Origin: Clytia hemisphaerica | Lineage: Eukaryota; Cnidaria; Hydrozoa; Leptothecata; Clytiidae | Reading direction: 5' to 3' | Assembly: GCA_902728285.1 (NCBI GenBank) | Contig: CACVBU010001358.1 | Span: 992,001 to 1,056,000 of the forward strand | Length of the DNA stretch: 64,000 bases | Part shown: in pieces, positions 1 to 11,556 of the stretch | Layout: each line of letters opens with the position of its first letter | Numbering within the stretch: position 1 is the first letter of the stretch | Made by a program: the position numbers and the translations under genes | The notes under the pieces: generated by a model | The model's database searches: none | The model's input: the letters and a program-made list of their open reading frames with translations, nothing else | What the model was told of the DNA's origin: nothing

Positions 1-377
1 TGATTTCCTAAGTGTGACTAACACTGGACTAGTCTGGAGTATAAACAGGACTGAGAGGTAAATTACTGTATGATCGAAGATCAAAGAATTTTACCACATT
101 TGAAGCATAATGACACGAACAGAAGATCGAAAATAAAATTCATATTTACAGTACAATCCAGAGATGCTGCTCCTAAAAAAAACCTTGCTGGCGTTGGCGC
201 CATTTTATCTTTACTGAAACCGAAAGTTGTTGTGAACTATGACTTTAACTTTGAGGCGTTTTAATTATACCCGCCTTTCCGCCCGAAATTAGCTTAAAGA
301 AAATCATGATGCTTTGGTTTTGGTTGGTTTGGTTTGGATTTTCGCGATTCTTCGACTCCTCATTATTTTTGTATAGT

Positions 378-458
378 TACTTTAATGGGATAAACTTTCG
401 CGGAGATTATATGACACCCAAATCCGCGAAATCCGCGAAAGTTTATCCCATTAAAGTA
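378..458. repeat. Short hairpin inverted repeat
   Basis: The two arms, each about 26 bases, are almost perfectly complementary (left arm starts TACTTTAATGGGATAAAC). They enclose a loop of about 25 bases, and TA lies at both ends. The CTTTCGCG text inside the arms is shared with the larger element at 2243-2679. Probably a very short non-autonomous DNA element; no coding capacity. Confidence 0.75.
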
Positions 459-494
459 TATCCCAGAAGAACCGCAACAGAGAATAGGGCTATT

Positions 495-990
495 CAGTAG
501 CGGCCCGGCCGGCTTAATTTTCTTGGTGGTGCAAACTATGAAATTGGCGCCCCTGGTATTTTTTTCCTTATTTGCGCCCTCCATCATTAAAAGTGAAAAT
601 GTTAAACTGTAAGAGCAGTGACTGGTTGAAAGTAACGCCCCTAATCTTTGAAATGGAAATTTTATACCTAGTAAGTCGATTTAGTCTATATTTTGCTTTC
701 TAAAAAACTCTTATCAGGAGAATTACCTGATAATCTTTAAACTTTTGTGCTGCTGGTCTTACTTTACTCTCCATTAAAGATCATCTGAAAGAGTCCCCCA
801 AAATTCAGAAGTTGGGAAGAAGGGTTCGTTCAAATTTTGGCGCCGCAGGAAAAAAATTTTAGTGTAAGAAAGGTCAAACAGCTTAGAAGATCTTCTAAAA
901 CGGGGAAAGTTAGTCAGTATTAGACCACAAAAACCACAGCGAAAATCAACAAGTTTTGATCATTTTGACAATCTCTCATTTTGGGGGTGA
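495..990. repeat. Dispersed repeat, related to the 33.3-37.5 kb element
   Basis: Blocks of this stretch recur in the same order at 33.9-34.1, 34.4-34.6 and 36.35-36.46 kb, for example GGCGCCCCTGGTATTTTTT and TTTGCGCCCTCCATCATTAA. No reading frame of interest. The second copy is interrupted by another element, which shows this one is the older sequence there. Confidence 0.6.
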
Positions 991-2242
991 GCATTTGTAA
1001 CTAGGGGAAAGTGAGCAATAAATTTGAGTCGAATCGAGTTTGCTAAATAATGTTAAATTTCTCTTCTTGCAACAAAACTTAGATGTCGAATGAAACAACA
1101 GCCGCCATCTTGAATTTCCATTAAACTGACTTTCGTATCCGTCAAACAAACATTTCTAGCGGGCCGCGGAAGAGCACTCTCATACGCCCAATTCATAAGG
1201 GCGACAGATTCTCTTTAACCCCTGGTGGACACTAGGTTTCAATATTGATAGAAGTTTTGAAAAAATCGAAGAAAAAGGATGGAAGAGGGTAAAATAAAGC
1301 GCCACAGGCGAAAAAAAATAAACATTGTACTCATAGAAGGCGCTATAAACGTGCCAAATTGCCCAATTAAACATTAACAAAATTTTAGCGCCCCCTTGAA
1401 AAGCTCTTTTGGCGCCCCTCTCAGATCTTTCTGGGTGGTGCACTGCACACCCTGCACCCCCTGCCAGGCCGCCACTGGGGCTATTATGTCTGTGTGAGGA
1501 ATTTTGCGTGGGTCTTACCAGTGAACTGTTATCAGATAGAATAATATCTCACTTTGGCTACTTCATCATCTATTCAGATTCCCTTTGTTAAAAGTGATTA
1601 TTAGTCGTAAAAACAGTTTCTCAAAATCTGATGCGTGGATAGAAATCTCTTTATATATAAGGGTATGTTTGCACGGTATTTTTTCTCAGTTACGAGACTT
1701 TTAGTTTTGGAAAACGATTCATTTACAAATCTATTTTAGCTTAGAATCTTGAATTTGAGGAGCTGAAATTTAGTGATTCCATCGATTTAAACTCCTAAAA
1801 TTAAAAAATTAATTTTAGTCTATACGGAAAGAATAACTAATTTAGGTGAAAACTTGACACGTTTTCAAATAGTTTTCAACACTGGTCAATCTATAAAATG
1901 AGCTGATTTCAAATATGTAATTTTTATTTGCATTGAGGGGACCGAAGTGCCCGAAATTTCCAGTTGAAAATAATCAAATTATGTGCTGAAATGTGTTTCG
2001 TTGGGCTAACAGCTTAATGACAAATAGAATAACCAGCTAAAGAAGTGGACATCTTTGAACATTTCAAATGAGCGACATTATTTTGATTGATAGCACTTTC
2101 AGTTGCCTTATAAACGGCCCTCCTCTCATTCATTTAGTTTTCTGATTTTTTCCAACCTAGCCCCCGACGCGAACCTTATTAATTACTATTAAGTACCCCA
2201 TGTTTATCAGGCCCTTTTAATTTGCTCTAAGTAGCCAGGTGT
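991..2242. other. Non-coding stretch
   Basis: AT-rich DNA without a supported gene. Short open frames at 1180-1443 and 1409-1591 lack homology that I recognise and have no splice context. The first runs into low-complexity C-rich text (CACCCTGCACCCCCTGCC) typical of repeats. Confidence 0.5.
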
Positions 2243-2679
2243 TACTTTAGGCGTAGAAACTTTCGCGAGCAGAAACTTTCGCGACTTTCGCGAATTTTGG
2301 CCCTTTTCGCGAAAGTAAATGTCTTTAAAAATTCTAGGAAGGGCCATTCGCGAAAGTTTATGCTCGCAAAAAATTCTTGACAAAATAGAAAATCTGTAAA
2401 ACTTCAAACTTTGAATAAAATGTAACTTTTATGGCACTTTTTAGCCTGCTAAAAGACTAATAAGTCAAAGGACAAATGTTTCAAGCCAACCCAAGAAGTA
2501 TTTGTGTCTCTTAGGCCATTTTTTCATGTGAAAATTCTCAATTTTACGTCTTGAATCGCGAAAGTTTATGCTGGCGAAAAATATTTTTCCGTTAAATTCG
2601 CGAAAGTAAATGTCGTGAATTTCGCGATTTTTCGTCCTCGCGAAAGTTTCTGCTCGCGAAAGTTTGTACGCCTAAAGTA
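2243..2679. repeat. Fold-back element rich in TTCGCGAAAGT
   Basis: Terminal inverted repeats begin TACTTTAGGCGTA and end TACGCCTAAAGTA. Inside, the words CTTTCGCG, TTCGCGAA and CGCGAAAGT recur at least ten times on both strands, so the arms are themselves arrays of one motif. No coding capacity. A MITE-like element is the simplest reading. Confidence 0.75.
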
Positions 2680-3718
2680 GTATTAGGTAATTTTAGTGGT
2701 GGTGCGATTTTAATAGTTAGGTCTGTTAGCACAAAAATACTTCAAATCTCAATACTTCACCTGGCAGGGTGACCAAATGACGTATTCAAGTGTGTCTGCT
2801 CAAATTAAATTTCACAACCCTTAAGAAAGGGTCTGTGCCAAATTTCAGCCTTTCCTTATCATCTGAAGTATGTATATTGTGTGCTAACAGACCTAACTAT
2901 AGAAGATTTTTCTAACCCCCCCCCCCCTCCTGAGAGTATCTTAGGAGGGGCCAAAATAATTTTGGAGTGTACTTGGAGGATTTGGTGAGCGTGGAATCAG
3001 CACCAAATTTGCTAAAATTTTGCATTCAGTGTGAAAATAACTTTCGCCATTTTTTCGTGCATTGATTACAATCAAATCTAGCCTGGCAAGAAATTGGTTC
3101 TAGAACATTGGATGGGAAATGAAGTCACTCATTTTCCTATCCAAAACGTGACCAACGTGGTTTTAAAAACGAGAGAAAGTAAAATCCATCGCCAGATTTT
3201 GTATATGTCCCACAAAAAAAACAAAGAAAAAGCTAGATTCAATCCATCATTCTATATACGGCGGAAGTTTCACGTTTGCTTGAGAAAGGTTGAAGCCTCT
3301 TCGGGGCTTTAAACTCGATGTTTACCACCACTAAAAAAACCTGTAATCGATAAAAGTTCTTGATCCGCTTTGAACCGCGAGTATCATAGCTCAAATAAAT
3401 TACCTCTGGTACCCAGAAGGGTACCTTTTTTGTTGGAGTGTTTTGCGATGACTTCAATTTTAAGTACTAGTACAAATAGATACTTTCGATAACGAAAATT
3501 GGGTAGTTTTAAAAATTTTGCCAATCAGATAGACCCTCTAAAATGATCTGAAATGGCCCCCAATACTCACATTGTCTAGTGACGTTACTAGCTGTCTAGT
3601 AAAATACACATTTGAAACCAAGCTTAAAAACATTGAAACGTACTGGCTGGATATTGTATGGTTTATTGGAAATGAAAAAGAAGAAATTTAAAATAATATA
3701 AAAATTACAATTACATCG
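2680..3718. other. Non-coding stretch with poly-C tract
   Basis: No gene is supported here. The stretch holds a run of ten C at about 2918-2928 and short open frames (3094-3312, 3239-3457) with no recognisable domain. A CATGAGCG-type promoter or coding bias is not evident. Confidence 0.4.
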
Positions 3719-4025
3719 GATTCTCCTTAAGTGAAGTGGATTAATTTTTGCGAAATTTAATCCACGCGAAATCTTTAAATACACCTATTTCCTATTAGCA
3801 GATTCATGCAAAAGTCACGAAAAAACGTCGAGTAAACAAACTTTTGATTGGCGGAGGCATGCAAAGATTACCTCATACTCTGGACATTTTGAAAAATATG
3901 CTTGTATATGCAATATTTCAGCCAATCAGAGACTTTCTCGACGTTTTTCGTGAATTTTTTACATGAATCCGCTAATAGGAAACACGTGTATTCTCATCTC
4001 GCGAAAATTAATTTACTTGAGGTAA
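3719..4025. repeat. MITE-like inverted-repeat element
   Basis: The left arm (CCTATTAGCAGATTCATG, then CACGAAAAAACGTCGA) pairs with the right arm (TCGACGTTTTTCGTG, then CATGAATCCGCTAATAGG). Outer flanks containing TAAGTGAAGTGGATTAATTT and AAATTAATTTACTTGAGG also pair. It lies about 90 bp past the stop codon of the glutamine amidotransferase gene and could supply part of its 3' untranslated region. Confidence 0.75.
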
Positions 4026-4115
4026 ATTTTTATTAACCTATTATTTCAAAGTAAAGTTATATCTTTTCAAATTTCCTTACTGAAGAATGTAAAAATCTGA
4101 TTACCATTACTGTAA

Positions 4116-4886
4116 CTATTCTTCGAGGTACTCTTTTATAAGGGTGACCACCTGTTCTCTTTGATTTTCCCTTTTTTTCAAGGTCTCTTTCATTTCCGAT
4201 TCCTGGTCCGTAGTATACACACCTGCATTTTTGATGGCTGGTAAAATCTTTTCCAAGCACTCCTCACTTGTAATTTCCATGTGCCCTTGGAAAGATAACC
4301 CACCTTCTTTGTTGTATGTTAATATCTCATGTTCACATTTATCGGAGCGTGCAACTGACTGGATAACATCTGAAGGTAGGTCTTTAACTTCTTCTGAATG
4401 CGATTGGAACATAGAGAACGAAGGATCTTCCTTGAAAACTTTTTGATAATATTCCTTCTCCTTGAAACCCTGATCAACGTCTATCTGACCTAGCTCGAAA
4501 ACAAACTTCCCTTGATTATTTTTCACAACTTTAGCACCAAGCGATTTTGCCATAATTTGATGACCAAAACAAATACCAACAAGTTTCGGAGAGCATTGTT
4601 TCTTAGCTTCTTGATATTCAAAAACGTCTTTCAGAAATTTCTCAAGTCTTAATATCCAATCATGTTGGTCATTGGCAGAGTAGTGGGAACCAGTTAAAAC
4701 AAATCCTTTGTATTCCTCAAGTTTTGAAGAATCTGGGATCTCCCCTTCAGTCGCCATGAAATATTCCCATGTTTCGTCTGGTTGATTCTTGAACATCTTA
4801 CAGAGGCGTCGCGCCCCTTCAGGGCCACCCCATTTGGGCGCATCTTCACATGATATTATTGCCAGTTTTCCATCTGAAGACATCAT
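4116..4886 (-). CDS. Class I glutamine amidotransferase domain protein (GMP synthase-like / gamma-glutamyl peptidase-like)
   Basis: A 256-residue intronless frame that covers one complete class I glutamine amidotransferase domain. The nucleophile elbow GICFGHQ lies at residues 104-110 with Cys106. The second part of the triad is in FQGHME (His202, Glu204), the position of the family's QGHPE. GFVLTGSHYS (61-70) is the usual oxyanion-loop strand. No synthetase domain is fused, so it belongs with stand-alone family members (plant gamma-glutamyl peptidases and yeast or animal GMP-synthase-like hydrolases), which hydrolyse gamma-glutamyl amides in the cytosol. Its exact substrate cannot be read from sequence. 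The last ~50 residues form a charged helix ending in EEYLEE-like text. There is no signal peptide. The start is the first of two Met codons, 30 codons before the first conserved strand. The gene is flanked by repeats on both sides, and being intronless it may be a retrocopy or a naturally single-exon gene. Confidence 0.88.
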   Translation of the reverse strand: MMSSDGKLAIISCEDAPKWGGPEGARRLCKMFKNQPDETWEYFMATEGEIPDSSKLEEYKGFVLTGSHYSANDQHDWILRLEKFLKDVFEYQEAKKQCSPKLVGICFGHQIMAKSLGAKVVKNNQGKFVFELGQIDVDQGFKEKEYYQKVFKEDPSFSMFQSHSEEVKDLPSDVIQSVARSDKCEHEILTYNKEGGLSFQGHMEITSEECLEKILPAIKNAGVYTTDQESEMKETLKKRENQREQVVTLIKEYLEE

Positions 4887-5180
4887 TGATTGACTATTTG
4901 TAATATTTTATTTGTTAGTCTTACTGAAAAGAAAGGAACAAAGACACACTTTAAACTCGAACAACCGGGTTAAAGAATCGATAACAGACCTAATAACAGA
5001 GCTCACATTCCATAAGAACCCAAGGCTTTCTTCTTGCACAGAAGAAATCCAGCTTTTGATTTCATTAATGGCTTAGAAAATATTCTGCTACTTTTCATGC
5101 AGAAATAAGAACAACAAAAGCAAATCTAAGCCTAAATTAAAACTACAAAGCCCCAATAATTTACAAACAAAGGAATAAAC

Positions 5181-5503
5181 ATTTTTTATAAGCATACGAA
5201 GACTCAGATTTGCAGAATTCTTAAGCATAACATAAGCATATATGTCAGCCTGAAATATTTTCCAAGTTGTCATTTTTATCTGTTTAATGGTAGGGGTCAA
5301 ATTAAAAAAGTCATTCCACGGTTAGCTACATTCCACTGCTGCTAAAATCTGAACAAATTTTACAAAATTTCTGAAATCTCACTAAAAACTTGGCTCGGGG
5401 TGAATCATAAGCATGATATATAAGCATAAGCATATGTCTGGATGCTTTGAAAACTTTAGTATACAGCCTGAACAAGGGGCATACACTTGCTTATAAAAAA
5501 AAT
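5181..5503. repeat. MITE copy A, TTATAAGCAT-ended family
   Basis: About 320 bp that recurs at 56.56-56.93 kb with high identity over its whole length, for example ATACGAAGACTCAGATTTGC against ATACGAAGGCTCAGATTTGC. Both copies start TTTTTTATAAGCAT and end GCTTATAAAAAA, which are short terminal inverted repeats. No reading frame that could be a transposase. Confidence 0.8.
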
Positions 5504-7750
5504 ATGCTGAATATGTACGATAAGGAAAGGACTTCCTCGGATTACTGCAATTACATTCTAAAATGAGAGCCATCAGTTACTATTTCTCAGTCAAGGGGAA
5601 AAGAAGGAAATGATTTTATGAAAGAGAGACCTACAACATTGAAGGTTCTTCCGCAGAGATGGATGGATATAAACTTAAAATAGTCAAGTCGGCTAATCAC
5701 ACAATTCTATATACTTATTAATAGTAATAATAGTAGGGATTTAAACTTCCTTTTCGTTATTTCGCTAAAGCTTAAAAAAGCTTAGCTTGCAATACTTAGA
5801 AAAATATGACATCAACATGGATCGCAGCTTCGGTTAATATTTGGATATATGGACACACAAACAGGTATGTAGACAGTAAGAGAGAGGAGAAAAATGTGTA
5901 GGTAGACAGTAAGAGAGAGTTCAGTTTATGGAGTCAACTGGACATTACGATACGTCAACCCTGATTTTCGCCTAGAAGAGAGTGTTTTTCTCACATTAAT
6001 ACGAAAGTCAACGAAGTTTTGTTATGATAGGAATGTGTTTGCGTTGATTAGAAAACAGAACAACCCCATTATAACTCCCTGTAGCGTGATCCAAAATAAG
6101 CCATTATAAATCAATAAAATAGGTCAAATACAATTTAGTCCGCTCATCCAACACCATACATCTTTGAATCTATTGCTCAAAAACAATATCTTCTAAACAT
6201 CTTAGCTTCTAATCTGAGCTATATACAACTGGACAGAAGGAAAATACTTGCTTGCGAGCATCCTTTAGTCATATAAAACGTTTTGTTTACAAATAAATAA
6301 ACTGCATCACTTTTTCAAAAAGTAGGATGTAATCAAATGGTCTACAAAATTTCTATTAAGCGTATCTCGTAAGACTTAAACACACAGCTTCTTACATTGA
6401 CATTTAAATAACTCTTACATATCACTTACGCTAAACTTGACATGAGCTATGTAATTCAGTTTAGTAGATTAATTAATTATATAGCATAGTCATGACATGC
6501 AAACCTAATAACATCAGGAACAGCTGACGATATTGGAATGATGATATTTTTCTGGAATTTAGTTTAGTTTGGTAGGAAGAACTAGAGTGAACAAGTTTAC
6601 ACGTTTGTAAGAGCATCCAAAATTTTTGAAACCTTTGGATGTTCCCCGGGATGTTCTTAAGTTTTTTGAGTTTTAAGCCTAAAAATGTTTTTAGCATGTG
6701 CCTATTTACACCATTTTATTTTCTTAAGAAATTTTAGAGTTGTCAAAGCCTTAAAATGTTCTTAGCTTGTTAAATAAAAATTTTGGCCACCAAAGCTTTT
6801 AAATGTTCTAGAAAAAAATTGTAGTGGAAAACATTAGCCTCAATATTTTCATCAAATAGAACTCTTTAAAGGATCGATTTCATTGGAAAGACTTTGCTTT
6901 TTTAAACTCCCTTAGTAATGTCCTATGCCAGTATTTGCAAAGATAACATGAATTTACTATTAGAGGTTAACACTTAGGAGCGAAATTTATTAGGTTTACT
7001 TTTCGCGTTTTCTTACTCAAACATCCTCTTTGCAGACAAGTCTTTACGGAGGCAAACCGTTTATATTATTTTCTTCAGATAAAATATGATTCCTCGATAA
7101 TTCAATAATAGCCTACCGAAGGAATCAAAACATGATAACGAATGAAGTTAACATTGTTTATAAAGTGAAGCAGAGAAAAAATTTGATTAAAATTTACACT
7201 GGACTAATACTAGCATATCTTGGTATATCAAACACTTAGGTATAAAATTATATGATGGAAAATAATCTGTTGAGTTTACTTGTCTTCTACCCATGGTTTA
7301 AAAAAGGTCTCGTAATTTACATTTCTATATTCAGAATATATCATTACATGGCCTGACTAGACTAGTTGATAATCCGTAAAATATGTTTTTTATTTTTTCT
7401 CATGGAGGAGGATAAAGGTGAAGAATTAAACTCTGTAGTACTGAGCTCTGCTGAGTTCGCAGTAATGAATATATGTTTTATCTAGGGAAATCTAATCCTT
7501 ATTTAAAATAAAAGTTTAGCTGTTTGGAGTACAGTATAGAAGTTTCTTTTTATAACATGTTGGAATAAAAGTTTTGTCAGTTTTAATAGGATATGGAATT
7601 TAGATGAAAAAAGGTTCTAACTATGAACAGAATTCCTTTAATTTAAAGTTTTTATAAAGTCCTTGATGTGAAAAAGAGGGAAAGACAGTTCATCAGTGAC
7701 TGGAAATTTATATTGACACATGTTAGTCGAAGTGTGTCGAAGGTGAGTAC
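5504..7750. other. Non-coding, AT-rich stretch
   Basis: No gene seen. It contains a short imperfect tandem (GTAGACAGTAAGAGAGAG at about 5869 and 5901). A patch around 6.59-6.72 kb, with repeated AACATTTTTAGG / GTTCTTAAG words, is related to text near 52.2-52.3 kb. Confidence 0.4.
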
Positions 7751-8582
7751 AGTTGAGTCTCCATAATTCGAACACGCATGGGGAGCACAAACCTGTTCGA
7801 GTTATGGAGTAAGGTTAATGAGGCATTGTTATTAACTGAAGGGACCATTAAACTTGATCAAGTTAAGGAGATATTCGAGTTAAAGAGGTAGTAGGGGGAA
7901 TTTTGTTCGATTTTTTGGAATCGCTCGACTGTTTTGTTAGAAGCACTTGTTATACATTTTTGGAAAGCTAAGGGGTAGGGGAATCAAAATCTCTATGTTT
8001 CCAAATTTTTTTTCGGACACTTTGGTTTGATTTTCGGACAAATATGACGGTCTCAGGCAAAAATCATACGCTAAAAATTAATGAAAATTTTAGCTCGAGA
8101 AAACGGAGACGTGTTGTATATTTTTGGAAAGCTCTCAAAAAATTAAGATTGGAGATATATTGCAAGTATAGGTGATTTCTGTACCTAACTCGAGATATTA
8201 ACCCTTGAAAACCGTGTTTTTCAGCCAGAAACAGCTATTTTGTCCAGTTTTTGCGCTTTTTGAAGCTCAATATCTTGAGTTAGGTACTGAAATCACCTAT
8301 ACTTGCGATATATCTCTAATCCTAATTTTTTGAGAGCTTTCCAAAAATATACAACAGGTCTCCGTTTTCTCGAGCTAAAATTTTAATTAATTTTTAACCC
8401 TATGATTTTTGCCTGAGACCGTCATATTTGTCCAAAAATCACACCAAAGTGTCCGAAAAAAAATTGGAAACATAGTAATTTCGATTCCCCTACCTCTTAG
8501 CTTTCCAAAAATGTACAACAAGTGCTTCTAACAAAACAGTCGAGCGATTTTACAAAATTCCCTCTACTAAGGCTCCACTGTT
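7751..8582. repeat. Large fold-back element (~680-bp palindrome) inside an older repeat
   Basis: From 7889 to 8569 the sequence folds on itself around a centre near 8.23 kb. Arms of more than 300 bases match, for example GAAGCACTTGTTATACATTT with its complement near 8510-8526, and GTATAGGTGATTTCTGTACC with GGTACTGAAATCACCTATAC. The outer text (AGTTGAGTCTCCATAATTCG, and CTCCACTGTTT at the other end) belongs to a family also seen at 22.04-22.14 and 61.77-61.94 kb. No coding capacity. Confidence 0.8.
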
Positions 8583-8871
8583 TAATGTGCAAAGAGCACA
8601 TTCATCATTGGAGAATGATAACCGGATTCAACGTCAACTTGAGTAAAAAGTAACGGATGCGAAAAAATGAGACCTTGTGAATTAGAGTGCAGGATTCTTT
8701 TTCCCAAGTATGTGTACATATCACGACACTAGGACCAACAAGTATGTCATTCTTTCTCTTTGTATTTATTCTCAAGTTATAATCAATACATACAGCAATA
8801 AAAAGTCGAATATCGATGTTGGCGAAGTAATAGTGGGAAAGCAACCAGTACTGAAAGCAACAGCCACCACA

Positions 8872-10034
8872 ATGTCACACGAAGCCGGTTTTCTGGTGGA
8901 TTTCCCATACACAAATGACCAAGGGAAATTCTTGTTGAGGAAAGACAAGCAACGAAAAAACTTGTGTGGAGAATTCTGTAGTACAACGTTATGCTGTCGA
9001 GGACAAAATAAAAGTGAGCTGGCTTACAGGGTAGGTTTTAACTTATTGAATCCACAAAGACTTTCACTGTGTAAAACGCAACATCACAACAAAGCACTTT
9101 CAAACCACAAAGCACAGCTTTTCCTGTGAACGACTCCATCATTGTATAAACGCTTTGAACTATCAATCAAGTTGATTAGTAAAGATTTCTTCATATTGAG
9201 AAATACATTCTCATTTACTGAGTTTGATAGAAAAAATTGTTCTGTTGAATCCAAGTGAAGCCTTTGATCTGAATAACTTCTATAACCAATATACATCCAA
9301 GTAAATTAGATTACGTTCTTTTTCAGATGATGTTCTGGCTTGGTATCATTCTAGCCGTTATCGCCATTACCGTTACTCTCATTAAAGAGTTGTTTGAAGG
9401 CGTGAAGGGCGAAGACACCATCTTACACCTTAGTATAGGTGAACTTGTCCTAGCCATTCTCTCAGTCACTACAACTCTTTCAAAACATCTCATCAAACAC
9501 AACGATGTTATAGTATCCCAAAAACGAATCCGATCAGCTGAAACTAAAAAAGACCAACAGAAAGCGCTGACACAACGTCGTAAAGTACAAATTATCTTGA
9601 CAACCACTTTGTTGTTATTTGTGGGAGCCATAGTAACCGGCTTCACCATTTTGATGGCGAAAGACCCTGAAGAACACGCATACTTAACGTACACCAAATT
9701 CATCACAGTTCTCACCTTATTCCTGTCAATCATTTTAGACGGAGTCATCAATGATATTTTATCTGACTATCACAGTCTAGTGCAAATAGATCAATGCAAG
9801 CTAGTGATCCATCAACTTAATTTAGAATTACGCGATGCATTGAATGTAGTTGGGGATAAGGAACGAGCGAATCAGTTAACTTCTTACGTTGATAATCATG
9901 AGATTTTCTGTTTGAGTGATCATATGATTTTTCTTGCACCCAACGAAGGAGGGCCTACAGTGACGAATGGAGATCACCCTATGGTGGAGAGTACACACCT
10001 TATACATGAAAACGAGGCTAATGATTGGGTTTAA
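8872..10034 (+). CDS. Four-helix membrane protein, function unknown
   Basis: Two exons, 8872-9030 and 9327-10034. The donor AGG|GTAGGT and acceptor TTTTTCAG|ATG are both in phase 0 and join into one 288-residue frame. The first exon is open further upstream, so the start could be earlier; I chose the ATG in context CCACAATGT. Exon 1 gives a polar Cys-rich head (four Cys at about residues 32-43, including TTLCCRG) that could be lipidated or zinc-binding. Exon 2 gives four hydrophobic helices at about 56-72, 87-104, 141-163 and 174-195. A basic loop between helices 2 and 3 carries KKDQQKALTQRRK, and a ~90-residue acidic cytosolic-type tail follows. No signal peptide precedes the first helix. 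I do not recognise the family; it has no tetraspanin CCG or claudin motif. Lineage-restricted membrane protein is the most that can be said. Confidence 0.7.
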
Positions 10035-10287
10035 GGGTGTTGTGCTTTTTGGTCAATGGAGAAGACGTTTTTGAAAAAATTATTTATTTTTTTATAACCG
10101 TATAAACATTTCTTACTGGCCGTCGAGAGACAGCCTTGAAGATTGTCTTGATAATGTTCGTATAATTTTTTTGATTAATTTATTTTGTACGTTAAATATT
10201 TCATATATGCTTTTTCTACATTAGCTTCACTTGTTTCTTATATTATATCAGATTTACATTTATTTTATGAGCATTTTATTTAGTCAA

Positions 10288-10906
10288 ATACTGGGTGACC
10301 CACGAAAAAATTCGGATGTTTCTCGACGTCTTGAGGCCGAACAAATGTCCCAAAGTGCTTGGAGTTTTGTATCCTAACTTAAAATTTGAGCTATTACTTT
10401 TTAAATTTGACCCACAAGTTCACTACTTATGAGCTTTTAAACTCAAAATTCACTTTTCGGAAAGTGTAAAAACCAAGTAAAAAAGGGGTATCAAATTAGG
10501 TATTTTTAGACGTTTTCGATATAGAGTTGTTGAGGAAATTCCATGAAAGTGCCAATTTTTATAAAAACTAGTCTTGGTTTAAACAAAAATTACTTTCAAA
10601 GGTGTTTTTAATAATGATTAATGTCATAAAACTCGTTAGATAAGTCAATTTGTAAGTGATTTTCTAATTGGTTGCATAAATTTAATACCTCTTTTTTACT
10701 TGTTTTTTACATTTTCCGAAAAGTGAATTTTAACTATAAAAGCTCATAAGTAGAGAACTAGTTGGTCAAATTTAAAAGTGATAACTCAAATTTTAAGTTA
10801 GGATATCTACCGGATTTCTAAATACCGAAACTGCAAGCACTTTGGGACATTTGTTCGGCCTCAAGACGTCGAGAAACTCTGAACTTTTTCGTGGGTCACC
10901 CGGTAC
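10288..10906. repeat. Fold-back element, GGGTGACCCACG ends
   Basis: The left end (CTGGGTGACCCACGAAAAAA, then CTTGAGGCCGAACAAATGTC) is the reverse complement of the right end (GACATTTGTTCGGCCTCAAG ... GTGGGTCACCCGG). Inner blocks such as TTCACTTTTCGGAAAGTG also pair across the centre. A related, more degraded copy lies at 47.41-47.95 kb. It starts about 250 bp past the stop of the membrane-protein gene. Non-coding. Confidence 0.8.
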
Positions 10907-10970
10907 TTAAAACTAATCCTGAGAAAAAGTTTAAATTGCCATCCAACAAGCACACATTTGAACGTGGACC

Positions 10971-11556
10971 TTAACCCTTTATGTGCCAATGTTGTATATA
11001 TCAGACATGGGCTATGTAGGAGGGCGAAGCCCTCCTGTAATGCCCAGTTTGAGTTAGAAATCGTCATTTTTGGTCTAGCTGTAGGAATCGGATTGGGCTT
11101 CATGGCCAAGCACAAAAAAATCAAAAGTGAGTCCTTTTTGCGAGATTTTAAGCTAAAAAGTAAAAAAAAAAAAACATGGAAAAATCCACTTTTTTAAGAT
11201 TTTGACCGTTTTTTGATCATTTTTGGTCAACGAGTGATCCAAGAACCTCCAAATTTGGCCCTGATTAACTTGATTCTGTCCTCCAGCGAATTAGTTTGAA
11301 GTTTTACCACTCAGCACCTTTCAATCATTCTATGACTGCTTTAATTTCCCTTACCTATAGCCCCTTAGCCACCGCCCTTCTTTATTCGGGCGGCACCGAA
11401 GGCGCCTAAAAGAAAGGGGAGACTCTAAGCTATCCAACGGACTATAAACGAGCTTCTAACTCCTTCTAGATCCGGAGATATAAGCCTTTAAAGTTTGAAC
11501 TAGCGATTTTTTTTCTAAAGCTCAGAAAAAAATGACCTTGGTACTTAAAGGGTTAA
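10971..11556. repeat. MITE with ~20-bp terminal inverted repeats
   Basis: The left end TTAACCCTTTATGTGCCAA pairs with the right end TTGGTACTTAAAGGGTTAA at about 17 of 20 positions. The 586 bp between have no recognisable gene; the open frame over the left end (10958-11197) is a by-product of the repeat. It ends some 280 bp before the TATA box of the next gene and so forms part of its upstream region. Confidence 0.7.

Noticed and set aside
9323..9751. 142-codon minus-strand frame
   Set aside because: Antisense shadow of exon 2 of the four-helix membrane protein, whose hydrophobic pattern and splice sites are on the plus strand.
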